In this document: positions 33,269 to 42,524 of the stretch, in pieces
Layout of the letters: every line of letters begins with the position of its first letter
How positions within the stretch are numbered: position 1 is the first letter of the stretch
Assembly (NCBI GenBank): GCA_035552775.1
Contig: DASZKW010000097.1
Coordinates: forward strand, 1-64,000
Source of the DNA: DASZKW01 sp035552775
Lineage (GTDB): Bacteria > Actinomycetota > Acidimicrobiia > Acidimicrobiales > Palsa-688
Length of the DNA: 64,000 nt
Direction: 5' to 3'
Position numbers and translations under genes: made by a program
Notes under the pieces: generated by a model
Told to the model about the DNA's origin: nothing
What the model saw: only the letters and a program-made list of their open reading frames with translations
Database searches by the model: none

Positions 33269-34720
33269 CTAGTAGCCGCGGTCCCGGGCCTCGGCGGCGG
33301 CGGCAGTGGCCACGTCACGCGGATAGGTACGCATGGCCCGCCACAGGTACACCGCATTGGCGGCGAGGGGCAACAGCATGATGATGAAGGTCCACTGCAG
33401 GCCCTGGCGGCCACCCCCGAAGGCGTGGTCGGAGATCACCCCGAACAGCAACGGCGCCAGGGACTGCGCCGCAGTGCGCAGCGCCGTGCGCACCGCCTCC
33501 GCCCGCCCCCACAGCTTGCCTGGGACGATGTCTAGGCGGGCGGCGTCGATCGGCGGGTTCTGGGCGGACAGCGCCAAGGAGGCGAGCACCAGGTACGGCA
33601 CCGCGGTGAACAGGCTCCTGGTCAACAGGGCCGGGATGAACAGCAGCGTCGTGGCCGTGGCGGCAGCGGCGGTCACCATGATGCGCCCGTTGAGATGGTG
33701 GCGTTCCAGCAGGCGGTCGCCGAGGCGGCCGGCGACGAGTACCCCCACCACGGCGCCGACCCCGAGCATCAACAGCAGCAGGGTGGCCACCGCCTGGTTC
33801 ACGTCGTACTGCTTCTTCACAAACTCCGTGCCAAATGTCTGGACACCCGCAAGATAGAAGTAGCCGCAGGCGCTGGCCACGATGAGGATCACGTTGGTAC
33901 GGATCCTCAGGACGTAACGGGTGGCTGACAGCAGGCCCATCGACCGCAGGTCGGCCTCGTTGAGCATGTCGGGATCCGGGGCGACTCCGCGAACGCGGGC
34001 CAGACGCTGGGCGTCGGTCTCCGCGTGTTGAGCGCCGGCGACGCCCATCGCGGTGTCGGGCGAAGCAGGCGACGGCACGGGCACCGCGGAGCCCCCCGGG
34101 AGAGGGTCGTGGCCCCCCCGTTTCGGCTCCGGCAGGCGCAGGACGTAGGCGGCCAAGATGAACGCAGGCACGGCGAGGATCAGAAACGCAGCCCGCCAAC
34201 TCAGCGCCGCCAGGTCACCGGTCACCGCGAAGCCGAGCCCGGCGCCGACCAACTCACCGGTCAACACGTAACTGTAGATCCGTCCCCTCTCGGCGCTCGG
34301 GAAGTAATCGCCGATCAACGAGGCCACGGCCGGTCCCGCAGCCGCGGTCACGAAGCCCAGGAACAGGCGGGCGAGCAGCAACTGGTCGAAGTTCGAGGCC
34401 GTCGCGCTCCAGATCATGGCCACGCCCCACACCCCGACCGCGATCCCGAGGGTCCGGGTGCGCCGCACCCTGTCGGCGAGCACGCCGAATGGCAGGCTGG
34501 CAACCGCCGCGGTCAGCGAGGTGACCGCCACGAGCAGGCCTATGTCGGTGTTGGTTATGTGGAGGGCGGCGCGCAGCTGGGTGGCCGAAGCCCCGACGGT
34601 CGCTGTGTCAGCACCGCTCAGAGCGAGCACGCAGGCGAGCACGACGATGACCCGCGTCCGCGCCGGGCCGCCAAGGGTGACTTCGAGTCGCCGGCCGGCC
34701 CGGCGGGCGAACACGTCCAC
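33269..34720 (-). CDS. MFS transporter
   Basis: A 483-aa protein with about 12 transmembrane helices. The first half has the motif PFGVLADRVRRTRTLGIAVGVWG between helices 2 and 3, and LFLGFVTAAAGPAVASLIGDYFPSAERGRIYS in helix 4-5. A central loop of about 70 residues (Pro-rich, then a helical stretch DPDMLNEADLRSMG) links the two halves. The overall layout resembles the Spinster-like MFS group. Substrate unknown. It is convergent with putA (25 bp apart), so no functional tie is implied. Start GTG 34720 has no clear ribosome binding site. Confidence 0.88.
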   Translation of the reverse strand: MDVFARRAGRRLEVTLGGPARTRVIVVLACVLALSGADTATVGASATQLRAALHITNTDIGLLVAVTSLTAAVASLPFGVLADRVRRTRTLGIAVGVWGVAMIWSATASNFDQLLLARLFLGFVTAAAGPAVASLIGDYFPSAERGRIYSYVLTGELVGAGLGFAVTGDLAALSWRAAFLILAVPAFILAAYVLRLPEPKRGGHDPLPGGSAVPVPSPASPDTAMGVAGAQHAETDAQRLARVRGVAPDPDMLNEADLRSMGLLSATRYVLRIRTNVILIVASACGYFYLAGVQTFGTEFVKKQYDVNQAVATLLLLMLGVGAVVGVLVAGRLGDRLLERHHLNGRIMVTAAAATATTLLFIPALLTRSLFTAVPYLVLASLALSAQNPPIDAARLDIVPGKLWGRAEAVRTALRTAAQSLAPLLFGVISDHAFGGGRQGLQWTFIIMLLPLAANAVYLWRAMRTYPRDVATAAAAEARDRGY

Positions 34721-34838
34721 CGACCGCCGGAACCCGCTGGCAGCCCCGTGCGTGGACGTAACCGCTCCTCCTCTGGACTAGGAACGCTGCGCTGTCTCGG
34801 ATGGAGGATACGGGGGTCGTTGCCGTCCGCGGCGGCAC

Positions 34839-36050
34839 TCACCCATCGCGTACCGGACACCCTGCCAGGCGCAGGCGGACGGTCGCCTCCATGGCGGCGA
34901 GGTTGGCCAGCATGTCCGGCGCCGGGGCCTTGGCCACGTCGGTTATGACGTACCCGAGGTCTCCGCGGGTGGCGAGGAACTGACCTTCCACGTTGACCTG
35001 GTGCTCGGCGAAGATCGCATTGACGGCGGCGAGCACGCCGGGAACATTGCTGTGCAGATGCATCAGCCGGTGGGCACCCGCGTGCTCGGGCAGCTCGAGG
35101 TTGGGAAAATTGACGCTGAGCGCGGTGCTACCGCTTCGCACGAACTCGACCACCTTGTGGGCGACGAACTGGCCGATGTCCGCCTGGGCCTCCTCAGTGC
35201 TGCCACCGACATGGGGGGTGAGGATCACGTTGTCAAGTCCACGCAGCTCGGAGAGAAACGGCTCGTCACGGCTTCGGGGCTCCTCGCCGAACACATCGAC
35301 GGCCGCTCCCGCCAGGTGCCCCGACCGGAGATGGCGAGCAAGGGCGGCGTGGTCGACAACGAAACCGCGGCTCAGGTTCAAGAACAACGATCCCGGACGC
35401 ATCCGGGCGAGCTCCGATTCGCCGAACAGACCTCGGTTGGTGGGCCTCCCGTCGACGTGAAGGGTCACCACATCGACTTCGGAGAGGAGCTGATCGAGGG
35501 TGGCGCAACGGCGGGCGTTGCCCAGTGCCAGGCGGTCGGCTGTGTCGTAAAACAGTACCGACATGCCCATGCTCTCCGCCAGCACCGACAGCTGGGAACC
35601 GATGTTGCCGTAGCCGACGATCCCCAGCCGGCGCCCCCGCACCTCGTGGCTGCCCACAGCCGACTTATCCCAGTGACCGGCGTGCATGTCACGGTCCTTG
35701 GGTGTCAGCCGCCGGCTCAGGGAGATGATCTCGGCGATGACCAGTTCGACCACGCTGCGGGTGTTGGAGAAGGGGGCGTTGAACACCGCCACCCCCCGGC
35801 GGCGCGTGGGTTCGAGGTCGATCTGGTTGGTCCCGATGCAGAAGGCACCGATGACGACCATGGGGGAGGTCTCGAGCACGGCCTCGGTGACATGTGTGCC
35901 GGACCTGATACCCAACACGTCCACGTCGGCGACCCGCTTGATCAGCTCCGGTTCCTCCGGCGCGTGCGGGATCGTGTCGACTTCATAGCCGGCCCGCTCG
36001 AACAGGGCGGCGGCGCCGGGGTGGATGTTCTCGACCAGGAGGGCGCGCAT
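34839..36050 (-). CDS. serA: D-3-phosphoglycerate dehydrogenase (E. coli-type, with ACT domain)
   Basis: A 403-aa enzyme catalysing the first step of serine synthesis. The NAD-binding motif is GIVGYGNIGSQLSVLAESMGM; catalytic residues lie in LSRGFVVD (Arg), DVFGEEP (Glu) and LTPHVGGSTEEAQ (His). An ACT domain follows directly (about 330-403: RLMHLHSNVPGVLAAVNAIF), as in E. coli SerA, without the extra ASB domain of the mycobacterial form. Serine feedback through the ACT domain is expected from the family. The ATG at 36050 gives the standard start. It is divergent from the LPG-synthase-like fusion gene. Confidence 0.93.
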   Translation of the reverse strand: MRALLVENIHPGAAALFERAGYEVDTIPHAPEEPELIKRVADVDVLGIRSGTHVTEAVLETSPMVVIGAFCIGTNQIDLEPTRRRGVAVFNAPFSNTRSVVELVIAEIISLSRRLTPKDRDMHAGHWDKSAVGSHEVRGRRLGIVGYGNIGSQLSVLAESMGMSVLFYDTADRLALGNARRCATLDQLLSEVDVVTLHVDGRPTNRGLFGESELARMRPGSLFLNLSRGFVVDHAALARHLRSGHLAGAAVDVFGEEPRSRDEPFLSELRGLDNVILTPHVGGSTEEAQADIGQFVAHKVVEFVRSGSTALSVNFPNLELPEHAGAHRLMHLHSNVPGVLAAVNAIFAEHQVNVEGQFLATRGDLGYVITDVAKAPAPDMLANLAAMEATVRLRLAGCPVRDG

Positions 36051-36108
36051 GAGGGCGACAGCGTACCGGGACCGAGATTGGCTGCCGTGGCGTCGCCCGT
36101 GCCCCGCA

Positions 36109-36114
36109 TAGGGT
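36109..36114 (+). promoter_or_regulatory. -10 box of a leaderless promoter for the LPG-synthase-like fusion gene
   Basis: TAGGGT ends 8 nt before GTG 36123 and there is no Shine-Dalgarno. It is the main reason for preferring this start over ATG 36150. Confidence 0.45.
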
Positions 36115-36122
36115 CTCTCTCG

Positions 36123-38456
36123 GTGCCTCCGCAAATCCGGCAGCTGGCCATGGGGCGGTCCACGGGCGATCTGTTCCGGGTCGCGGTCGCCGCCGGTGTC
36201 GTCACCTTGGCCTTCCTCGGCGCCGGCCCCCGCACCGTCGACCCGCTCGAAGCAGCCGTTTACCGGGACCTGGCGCAGCTTCCCCACTGGCTCTTGCCGG
36301 TCTCCCATGTGGCTGTGCTGGCCGGCTCGGTGGTCGACATCGCGGTCATGGCCGGCGTGGCGATGCTTCTGAAGCAGATCCGCCTCGGTGCCCGTCTCGT
36401 CGCCGGCGGCGTCGTCGCCTGGGTCATCAGCTACTTCTCCCAACTGGCGGCGCACCCCCGCCTCCTCGACGTGACCGTCGGCGACCACCAACACACCCTT
36501 CGCGCCGCATTTCCCGCCGACCACATGGCTGTCGCCGCCGCCCTGGCGACAGTTGCCAGCCCGTACCTCCCCCGTCCCCTCCGCCGCCTCCTCCTGCCTG
36601 TCACCATCGTGGTCGCCGCCGCGCTGGAGTTCACCGGAAGCCACCTCACGCTCGACGTCGTCGCCGGTGGTTTCATCGGCTGGGCGGCAGGCACGCTCGT
36701 CCACCTGGTCAGCGCTGCCCCCGGCCGGTCGGAGTCAGTAGAGGTCGTGACCCGGGCCCTCGCCACCGCCGGGTTCGACGCCGCCGGGGTCACCCTGGTC
36801 AGTGCGCCTCTGCGCGGCCCGCGCATCTACGAGGCCGCCACCGGCGACGGCCAGCCCCTGGCCATCGAGGTGGTGCGCAGGGGTCAGCGGCGGGCAGGAT
36901 CGAGCTACAAGCTGCGCCGCCTGCTGGCTTCGCTCGAAGTCGAGGACGAGCCGTCCCTGTCGTCTCCCCGCCACGAGGTGGACCACGAGGCGCTGGTGAC
37001 CCTACTGGCCGAGCAGGCCGGCGTTCGCACGCCGAAGGTGATACTGGCGGGCGAGCTCGGCCACGGTCCCGCCTTCCTGGTGCGTCACAGGGTCGACGGC
37101 CAACGGCTGTCGGATCTCGTCGCCGACGGGTGCGGCGACCGTCTGCTGGGCGAGATCTGGCTCAACGTGGCCCGGCTGGGCCGGGCCCGCATCGCCCACC
37201 ACAACCTTGTCGCCGACAACATCCTCGTGGACCGCAGCGGTCAGCCGTGGCTCGTCGACTTCACCTTCGCCCGCACCGGAGCGGACGACCGCCACCTGGC
37301 CCAGGAGGTAGCCGAGGCCCTGGTCTCGTTGAGCGCGGTTGTCGGCCCGCAGCGCGCAGTTGACTCCGCGGCCGGCGTGCTCGACAAGTCAGACCTGCGT
37401 GAGGCGCTGGCCTACATGCAGCCCTTGGCCCTCCCGACCCGGATCCGCCGCCAACTCCAGGGACGTCCCGAGCTCGGCGACCTGTCCGAAACGCTGGCCC
37501 AGTTCCTCGGACAGCCACGCCCGTCGTTCCGTCCCAAGATCCGGGTGCGATTCGTGATCTCGGTGGCCGTGGCCGGCGGGGGGATCTACCTCCTGCTACC
37601 CCAGATCGGGACCGTGCCGAGCCTGCTGCAAGCCGTCCGCCATGCCAACTACTGGTGGTTGGTGGCGGCGCTGGGCGCAGGCGCCGCCACCTTCCCCATG
37701 GCCGCCGCCTCCTACCTGGGAGCGGTCCGCACCCATCTTCCTTTCGCCCGCACGACGATGGTCCAGTTGGCATCGGCCTTCACCAGCCGGCTGACCCCCG
37801 GCGGGATAGGAGGGATGGGACTCAACCTCATCTACCTGCAGCGGCAGGGCTCTGACCGCCCTGAGGCGATCGGGTCCATCGCCCTCAACCAGGGGGCCGG
37901 CGCCGTCGTCCACGCCGCCTTGTTCGTCGTGGCCATCGGGTTCTTGGGCACCAGCGGCGTGGTGGGCAATGTCAAGCTGCCGTCCGGTTGGCCCGTGCTG
38001 GTCGGCGTGGTGGTGGTCCTGGTCCTGCTCGGAGCCGTGATCGGGTCCCCATTCGGGCGGCGCCGCGTCCTGGCACCCGCGCGGCGGGTGCTGGCCAACC
38101 TCGGCACCACCCTGCGCCATCCCCTCCGGGCGCTCGCCCTGATCGGCGGGTCGGCCGGCGTGACGTTGGGCAACGCCTTGGCGCTGGCCGCCAGTCTGGC
38201 CGCATTCGACCACCACTTTCCCTTCCTCCCGGTGATAGCCGTCTACATCGGCGGGGCGGCGATCGCCTCCGCGGCGCCCACCCCCGGCAACCTCGGGGCC
38301 GTAGAAGCGGCCCTCGCCGCCGGCCTGACAGGTATCGGTGTCCGCTCCGCCGAGGCCGTCGCAGCGGTGCTCACCTTCCGGCTCCTCACGTTCTGGCTGC
38401 CGATCGTGCCGGGCCTGGTCGCGCTACGGCTCCTGCAGCACCGCGACGCTGTCTAG
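36123..38456 (+). CDS. PAP2-like / pseudokinase / LPG-synthase-like membrane fusion protein
   Basis: A 777-aa three-part protein. Residues about 30-205 are membrane helices with degenerate PAP2 phosphatase motifs: RAAFPADHMAVAAA in place of PSGH, and EFTGSHLTLDVVAGG. Residues about 210-450 form an APH/RIO-like kinase fold whose catalytic loop reads HHNLVADNILV, with Asn where the catalytic Asp should be, followed by WLVDFTFARTG. From about 480 to the end is a UPF0104/LPG-synthase transmembrane region (FPMAAASYLGAVRTHLPF, TSRLTPGGIGGMGLNLIYLQRQG, APTPGNLGAVEAALAAGL). This C-terminal type relates to flippases and lipid-modifying proteins. A lipid carrier or glycolipid role is likely but unproven. 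Similar multi-domain forms are known in actinobacteria. Confidence 0.85.
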   Translation: MPPQIRQLAMGRSTGDLFRVAVAAGVVTLAFLGAGPRTVDPLEAAVYRDLAQLPHWLLPVSHVAVLAGSVVDIAVMAGVAMLLKQIRLGARLVAGGVVAWVISYFSQLAAHPRLLDVTVGDHQHTLRAAFPADHMAVAAALATVASPYLPRPLRRLLLPVTIVVAAALEFTGSHLTLDVVAGGFIGWAAGTLVHLVSAAPGRSESVEVVTRALATAGFDAAGVTLVSAPLRGPRIYEAATGDGQPLAIEVVRRGQRRAGSSYKLRRLLASLEVEDEPSLSSPRHEVDHEALVTLLAEQAGVRTPKVILAGELGHGPAFLVRHRVDGQRLSDLVADGCGDRLLGEIWLNVARLGRARIAHHNLVADNILVDRSGQPWLVDFTFARTGADDRHLAQEVAEALVSLSAVVGPQRAVDSAAGVLDKSDLREALAYMQPLALPTRIRRQLQGRPELGDLSETLAQFLGQPRPSFRPKIRVRFVISVAVAGGGIYLLLPQIGTVPSLLQAVRHANYWWLVAALGAGAATFPMAAASYLGAVRTHLPFARTTMVQLASAFTSRLTPGGIGGMGLNLIYLQRQGSDRPEAIGSIALNQGAGAVVHAALFVVAIGFLGTSGVVGNVKLPSGWPVLVGVVVVLVLLGAVIGSPFGRRRVLAPARRVLANLGTTLRHPLRALALIGGSAGVTLGNALALAASLAAFDHHFPFLPVIAVYIGGAAIASAAPTPGNLGAVEAALAAGLTGIGVRSAEAVAAVLTFRLLTFWLPIVPGLVALRLLQHRDAV

Positions 38457-38473
38457 TGTCCCCACCGCGGCCG

Positions 38474-39802
38474 TCAGGCGGTTGACACCAGGTTGGCGGG
38501 CGGCACGCTGGGCGTGACCTTGGAGATGGTTATGGGCCCGGTGTTGGCCGTCACGTAGATCGGGCTCACCGACGACGCGGCACCGTTTTCAATCTTGACG
38601 ACTTCGCCGCCGGAATAGCCGTAGTGGTCTGTCCTGGAGTATGTGAGCGGGGTCAGCCCCGGGGTGACGAAGTTGACGCTGTCGTTCTCGATGGCGCTGA
38701 CGAGGTCGGTCCGGGTGAGGTCCTTGCCGGCCTTTTGCAACGCTTGCACGAAGGTGTAGCCGAGCCCGACGCCGTACACGGTGTTGCCGTCGACAGGTGC
38801 ACCGCTGTCGTAGTCGGCGAGCAGCTTCTTGCTCACTTGGATCCAAGGGTTGCTGGTGTCTGCCTCGGGCGGCAGGTAGGCGTCACTGATCATTCCGTTG
38901 AGCAACGTCTCCCCCGCCTTTCCCTTGGAGAACGACGCCAGGAGGGGAGCGACGGTGGGCGGGTCGGCACCCACATTCGACACCACGAACTGGGGCGAGT
39001 AGCCGATGGCCGCGGCGGGCAGCATGGCCAGCGCGGTGGCGGCGGGGATGGTTGCCATGGCCACCACCTGGGCACCGGCCGCCTTGAGGGCCGCCACCTG
39101 GTTGCTCAGCGGACCCGAAAGTGTTGCCGAGTCGTAGCTCTGGCGGCTCACCACCGACGAGGCCGGAAGCTCGGCGTCCAGGCCCTGGTCGAAGCCCTGG
39201 CCGAAGTCGTCGTTCTGGTATAGGTACCCGACCTTCATGCCCGCGAAGTGGTCCTTTATGTACTGGCCGAGGATCTTGCCCTCGACAAGGTAGTTAGGCT
39301 GCCAGCCGAAGCTCTCGGGGTACTTCGGATTGTTCCAACAGGTGCATCCGGATTCGATGAACAGCTGCGGGACCTTCTGGGCGTTGAGAAATGGCTGCAC
39401 CGCGGTCTGAGTCGGCGTCCCGAGGGGTCCGACGTCGGCGAATATGTTGTCCTGGAGTACCAGTTGTCGGGTCTTGGTTGCGGTGACGGACGGGTTGTAG
39501 CCGTCGTCGACGTAGTCGTAGTGGATCCTGCGACCGTTGACGCCACCGTGGGCGTTTACCCATTTGAATACTGCGTTGGCGGCGGGGGCGATCTCGCTGT
39601 AGCCGGGGGCGGCAGGTCCGGTGAGGGGCACGGTCGCCCCGATGTTGATGGTGGTGGCGGTAACCCCGGGAGCGGTGGCCCCTCCCCCTCCACCTGCACC
39701 GGAGGTGCCTTTGGAGCTGCTGCCACAGGCGGCGCCTAACAGGGCAAGCGCGGCGAGGACGGCGCCGACCCGTCGCGAGGTCGTGGGCGACTTCGAGCTC
39801 AT
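38474..39802 (-). CDS. livJ: Branched-chain amino acid ABC transporter substrate-binding lipoprotein
   Basis: A 442-aa periplasmic-binding type I protein. A lipoprotein signal ends in LLGAAC, so Cys26 is likely to be lipidated; a Ser/Gly-rich linker follows. The Leu/Ile/Val-binding fold is seen in INIGATVPLTGPAAPGYSEI, YDYVDDGYNPSVT and GYLYQNDDFGQGF. It delivers ligand to the permease pair encoded just upstream. Actual ligand (amino acid, amide or urea) is not evident. ATG 39802 overlaps the livM stop by 4 bp and AAAGGA precedes it. Last gene of the five-gene operon. Confidence 0.92.
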   Translation of the reverse strand: MSSKSPTTSRRVGAVLAALALLGAACGSSSKGTSGAGGGGGATAPGVTATTINIGATVPLTGPAAPGYSEIAPAANAVFKWVNAHGGVNGRRIHYDYVDDGYNPSVTATKTRQLVLQDNIFADVGPLGTPTQTAVQPFLNAQKVPQLFIESGCTCWNNPKYPESFGWQPNYLVEGKILGQYIKDHFAGMKVGYLYQNDDFGQGFDQGLDAELPASSVVSRQSYDSATLSGPLSNQVAALKAAGAQVVAMATIPAATALAMLPAAAIGYSPQFVVSNVGADPPTVAPLLASFSKGKAGETLLNGMISDAYLPPEADTSNPWIQVSKKLLADYDSGAPVDGNTVYGVGLGYTFVQALQKAGKDLTRTDLVSAIENDSVNFVTPGLTPLTYSRTDHYGYSGGEVVKIENGAASSVSPIYVTANTGPITISKVTPSVPPANLVSTA

Positions 39803-40920
39803 GGGTTTGTCCTTTCATGCTCCGCTGTCGGCGGCGCGGACGGAGGGCGCTCTGCCTCCGGGCCGATCCCGGTGGTGACCCCGATGATGGGCGACGACCG
39901 CGCCGCGCCAAGGCGGAGGGCCCGGTGGCCGAGCCACCGCAGGCCGCCCTGAACTCCCGATGGGGCAGCGAGCATCACCACGATGAGGACCACACCGTAG
40001 ATCACCACTGCCAGGTTGGCACCGACAGAGTTGCCCAGGGAGAAACTCTTGGAAATGGAAGTCGACCACTGAGGCAGGTATACGAGGACCACCGCTCCCC
40101 ACCACGGTCCGACCAGGCTGCCCGCCCCACCGAGGACCATCGCGGCCAGCAGGTACAGCGACAGGGTGAGCGCGAACTCGCCGGTGTTCACGACGCCCGT
40201 GGAAAGGCCGAGGAAGGCTCCGGCCAGACCGGCGCACGAGGCGCTCACCACGAAGGCGAAGACCTTGGTGCGGGCCACACGGATACCGGCCAAGGCGGCG
40301 GCGATCTCGTTGTCGCGAACGGCACGCATGGATCGGCCGAACCGGCTGCGAACCAGGTTGGCCAGCAGGACCAGCACCACCAGGGCGCACAGGATCTCGA
40401 TCCACGCCAGCCACTGCTCGGCATTGATGCCCGCGGGCGGCGTGGGCGCAGTGGTGGCCAATCCCTGGTCCCCCCCGAACGTCGCCGTGTACTTGTCGGC
40501 GAGTTGCGGCAGGCCCAGGGCCAGTATCAGGGTCATGCCTGCCAGGTAGGGTCCCCGGAGGCGGGTGGCGGGCATCGCCACCATCAGACCCAGCGCGGCG
40601 CTGGCGGCCATGGAGATGATCAACTCCAGGCCCAGGGGCATCGGTGCGTGGATCTGCAGGATGGCGAAGGTGTAGGCGCCCACGGCCATGAACCCCCCGT
40701 GGCCGAGCGATATCTGGCCGTTCACCCCGGTGAGAATGCTCATCCCGGCGAGGACGATCGCGTACAGGGCTATCTCCCCCATCTCGAAGTCGCGGTAGGC
40801 GCTCAGACCCAGCGTGATTGCGAGAAAGAAGACGGCCCCGCCGCCAGCCGCCAGCAGGTGCCGCAGCAGAGGCTGGTTGGGCAGCAGAGACTGGACCCGC
40901 AGCCGGCGCCGTTCGCTCAT
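39799..40920 (-). CDS. livM: Branched-chain amino acid ABC transporter permease LivM
   Basis: A 373-aa membrane protein with about 9-10 helices. The family region GQISLGHGGFMAVGAYTFAIL is followed by TRLRGPYLAGMTLILALGLPQLA and the ATPase-coupling loop SRFGRSMRAVRDNEIAAALAGI. The C-terminal 50 residues after the last helix are a hydrophilic extension. It forms the channel with LivH. Overlaps of 4 bp with both neighbours (livH upstream, livJ downstream) show tight co-translation. Confidence 0.93.
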   Translation of the reverse strand: MSERRRLRVQSLLPNQPLLRHLLAAGGGAVFFLAITLGLSAYRDFEMGEIALYAIVLAGMSILTGVNGQISLGHGGFMAVGAYTFAILQIHAPMPLGLELIISMAASAALGLMVAMPATRLRGPYLAGMTLILALGLPQLADKYTATFGGDQGLATTAPTPPAGINAEQWLAWIEILCALVVLVLLANLVRSRFGRSMRAVRDNEIAAALAGIRVARTKVFAFVVSASCAGLAGAFLGLSTGVVNTGEFALTLSLYLLAAMVLGGAGSLVGPWWGAVVLVYLPQWSTSISKSFSLGNSVGANLAVVIYGVVLIVVMLAAPSGVQGGLRWLGHRALRLGAARSSPIIGVTTGIGPEAERPPSAPPTAEHERTNP

Positions 40921-41795
40921 ACCTGCCTGGGGGTGGGACGGGCGAACAGGCCTTCAGGACGGGAGCCGAGGACGACGATCAGGATCGCCGCCGCCCCGAG
41001 AGGCTCGAGGCTCGACCCCAGATAGCCGCCGACATACGACAGGGCCAAGCCGGTGAGGAGGCCGCCGATGAGCGAACCGGCGGGGCTGTCGAGGCCGCCG
41101 ACGACGGCGGCGGTGAAGGCGTAGACGAGGATCAGGTCCATGTAGTCGGGTGAGAACGCCGCCGTGGGGGCGACGAGCAGCCCGGCCAGAGACCCGGCGA
41201 ATGATGCCACCGCCCAGCCCAGAGTGAGGATACGACCCACCCGCACCCCTGCCAACCTGGCCATCTCCGGGGCGAATGCCGACGCCCGCATTCGCAGCCC
41301 GAGATCCGTGGCCCGGAACAGGACCACCATGGACAGCATCAGGGCGACCACGGCCACGAGGATGAACACGTCGAAGTGGGAGAACGAGACCCGGCGCCCG
41401 CCAATGGACAGCCCGCTTTGGGAGAACGCCGCTGGGAAGCCCCTGTTGCGCACCCCGTAGATGGCCCCCGCCAACCCCTCCAACAGGATCAGCAAGCCCA
41501 GGGTGACGATGACGGCGTTGATCTCCGGCTTTCCCCTGAGGGGACGGATGAAGACCCGTTCGACCACGGCACCGAACGCGAGACCGGCGAGCAGGGCGAC
41601 GACGAAGGCCTCCCAGTAACCGACCTGCCGGTCGAGGAGGGTCACGGCGAGATAGGTGGTGAACATGGCCATGGAACCTTGGGCGAAGTTGATCACCCTG
41701 GTGGCCCTCCAGATGAGCACCAGCCCGAGGGCGACCGCGGCGTAGATCATCCCCGCGCTTATCCCGTTCAGCGTCAGGTCGAAAAAATGGCTCAC
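40917..41795 (-). CDS. livH: Branched-chain amino acid ABC transporter permease LivH
   Basis: A 292-aa membrane protein of normal LivH length. Typical segments are LNGISAGMIYAAVALGLVLIWRATRVINFAQGSMAMF at the N terminus, the coupling loop TDLGLRMRASAFAPEMARLAGVRV and VVGGLDSPAGSLIGGLLTGL. It partners LivM. It lies 21 bp after livF and overlaps livM by 4 bp. Confidence 0.93.
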   Translation of the reverse strand: MSHFFDLTLNGISAGMIYAAVALGLVLIWRATRVINFAQGSMAMFTTYLAVTLLDRQVGYWEAFVVALLAGLAFGAVVERVFIRPLRGKPEINAVIVTLGLLILLEGLAGAIYGVRNRGFPAAFSQSGLSIGGRRVSFSHFDVFILVAVVALMLSMVVLFRATDLGLRMRASAFAPEMARLAGVRVGRILTLGWAVASFAGSLAGLLVAPTAAFSPDYMDLILVYAFTAAVVGGLDSPAGSLIGGLLTGLALSYVGGYLGSSLEPLGAAAILIVVLGSRPEGLFARPTPRQV

Positions 41796-41816
41796 GACGT
41801 AGACGCCTCTTATCGC

Positions 41817-42524
41817 TCAGAAGCCGAGGTAGTGGTGGCGGAGGCCGGCGTCCGCACCCACCGCGGCCGCGGTATCGGCCATCACCACCCGCCCCAGGTT
41901 GATCACGACGGCGCGCTGGGCGATCGACAGGGCACTGCGCGCGTTCTGCTCAACCAGGATCACGGTGAGGGCCGCCAGGGGAGTGAGATCGACCAGGACG
42001 GCCATCAGCTCGACGGTGACTCGAGGAGCCAGCCCGAGCGACGGCTCGTCGAGCAGGAGGACCCGAGGCCTCGACATGAGTGCCCTGCCGATGGCCAGCA
42101 TCTGGCGCTCCCCGCCGGACAACGTGGCCCCCAGTTTCCGGCGGCGCTCGGCGAGGATCGGGAACAACTCGTATGTCTCCGCCATGGCCTTGCGCCCATC
42201 CACCCTGTCCCGACGCCACAGGGAACCGAGACGCAGGTTCTCCTCGACCGTGAGCTGGTCGATCACGCCTCGTCCGGCGGGCACGTGGGCCACCCCCCGC
42301 CGGACCACATCCTCCACGCCGAGCGCTGTCAGGTCGTCGCCGTCGTAGTGCACCGCTCCTGCCCGAGGGTGGACGAGGCCGGTCATGGCCCGCAGTAGGG
42401 TCGTCTTTCCCGCACCGTTGGCCCCAAGCACCGCGGTTATCGACGAGGGAGCGGCGCTGAAGGAGACGCCGTCGAGGGCGTTGACGGCTCCGTAGGACAC
42501 CGCGAGTTCCCGGACTTCAAGCAC
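41817..42524 (-). CDS. livF: Branched-chain amino acid ABC transporter ATPase LivF
   Basis: A 235-aa ABC ATPase. Walker A is GANGAGKTTLLRAM, the Q loop region lies near GRGVIDQLTVEENLRLG, the signature is LSGGERQMLAIGRALM and Walker B is RVLLLDEPSLGLAPR; the switch His is replaced by the family-typical VEQNAR. It energises uptake together with LivG. Its start overlaps livG by 8 bp. Confidence 0.93.
   Translation of the reverse strand: MLEVRELAVSYGAVNALDGVSFSAAPSSITAVLGANGAGKTTLLRAMTGLVHPRAGAVHYDGDDLTALGVEDVVRRGVAHVPAGRGVIDQLTVEENLRLGSLWRRDRVDGRKAMAETYELFPILAERRRKLGATLSGGERQMLAIGRALMSRPRVLLLDEPSLGLAPRVTVELMAVLVDLTPLAALTVILVEQNARSALSIAQRAVVINLGRVVMADTAAAVGADAGLRHHYLGF

Noticed and set aside
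35001..36122. Open frame upstream of the LPG-synthase-like fusion
   Set aside because: It is antisense to serA and reads as low-complexity shadow sequence, as expected at this GC content.
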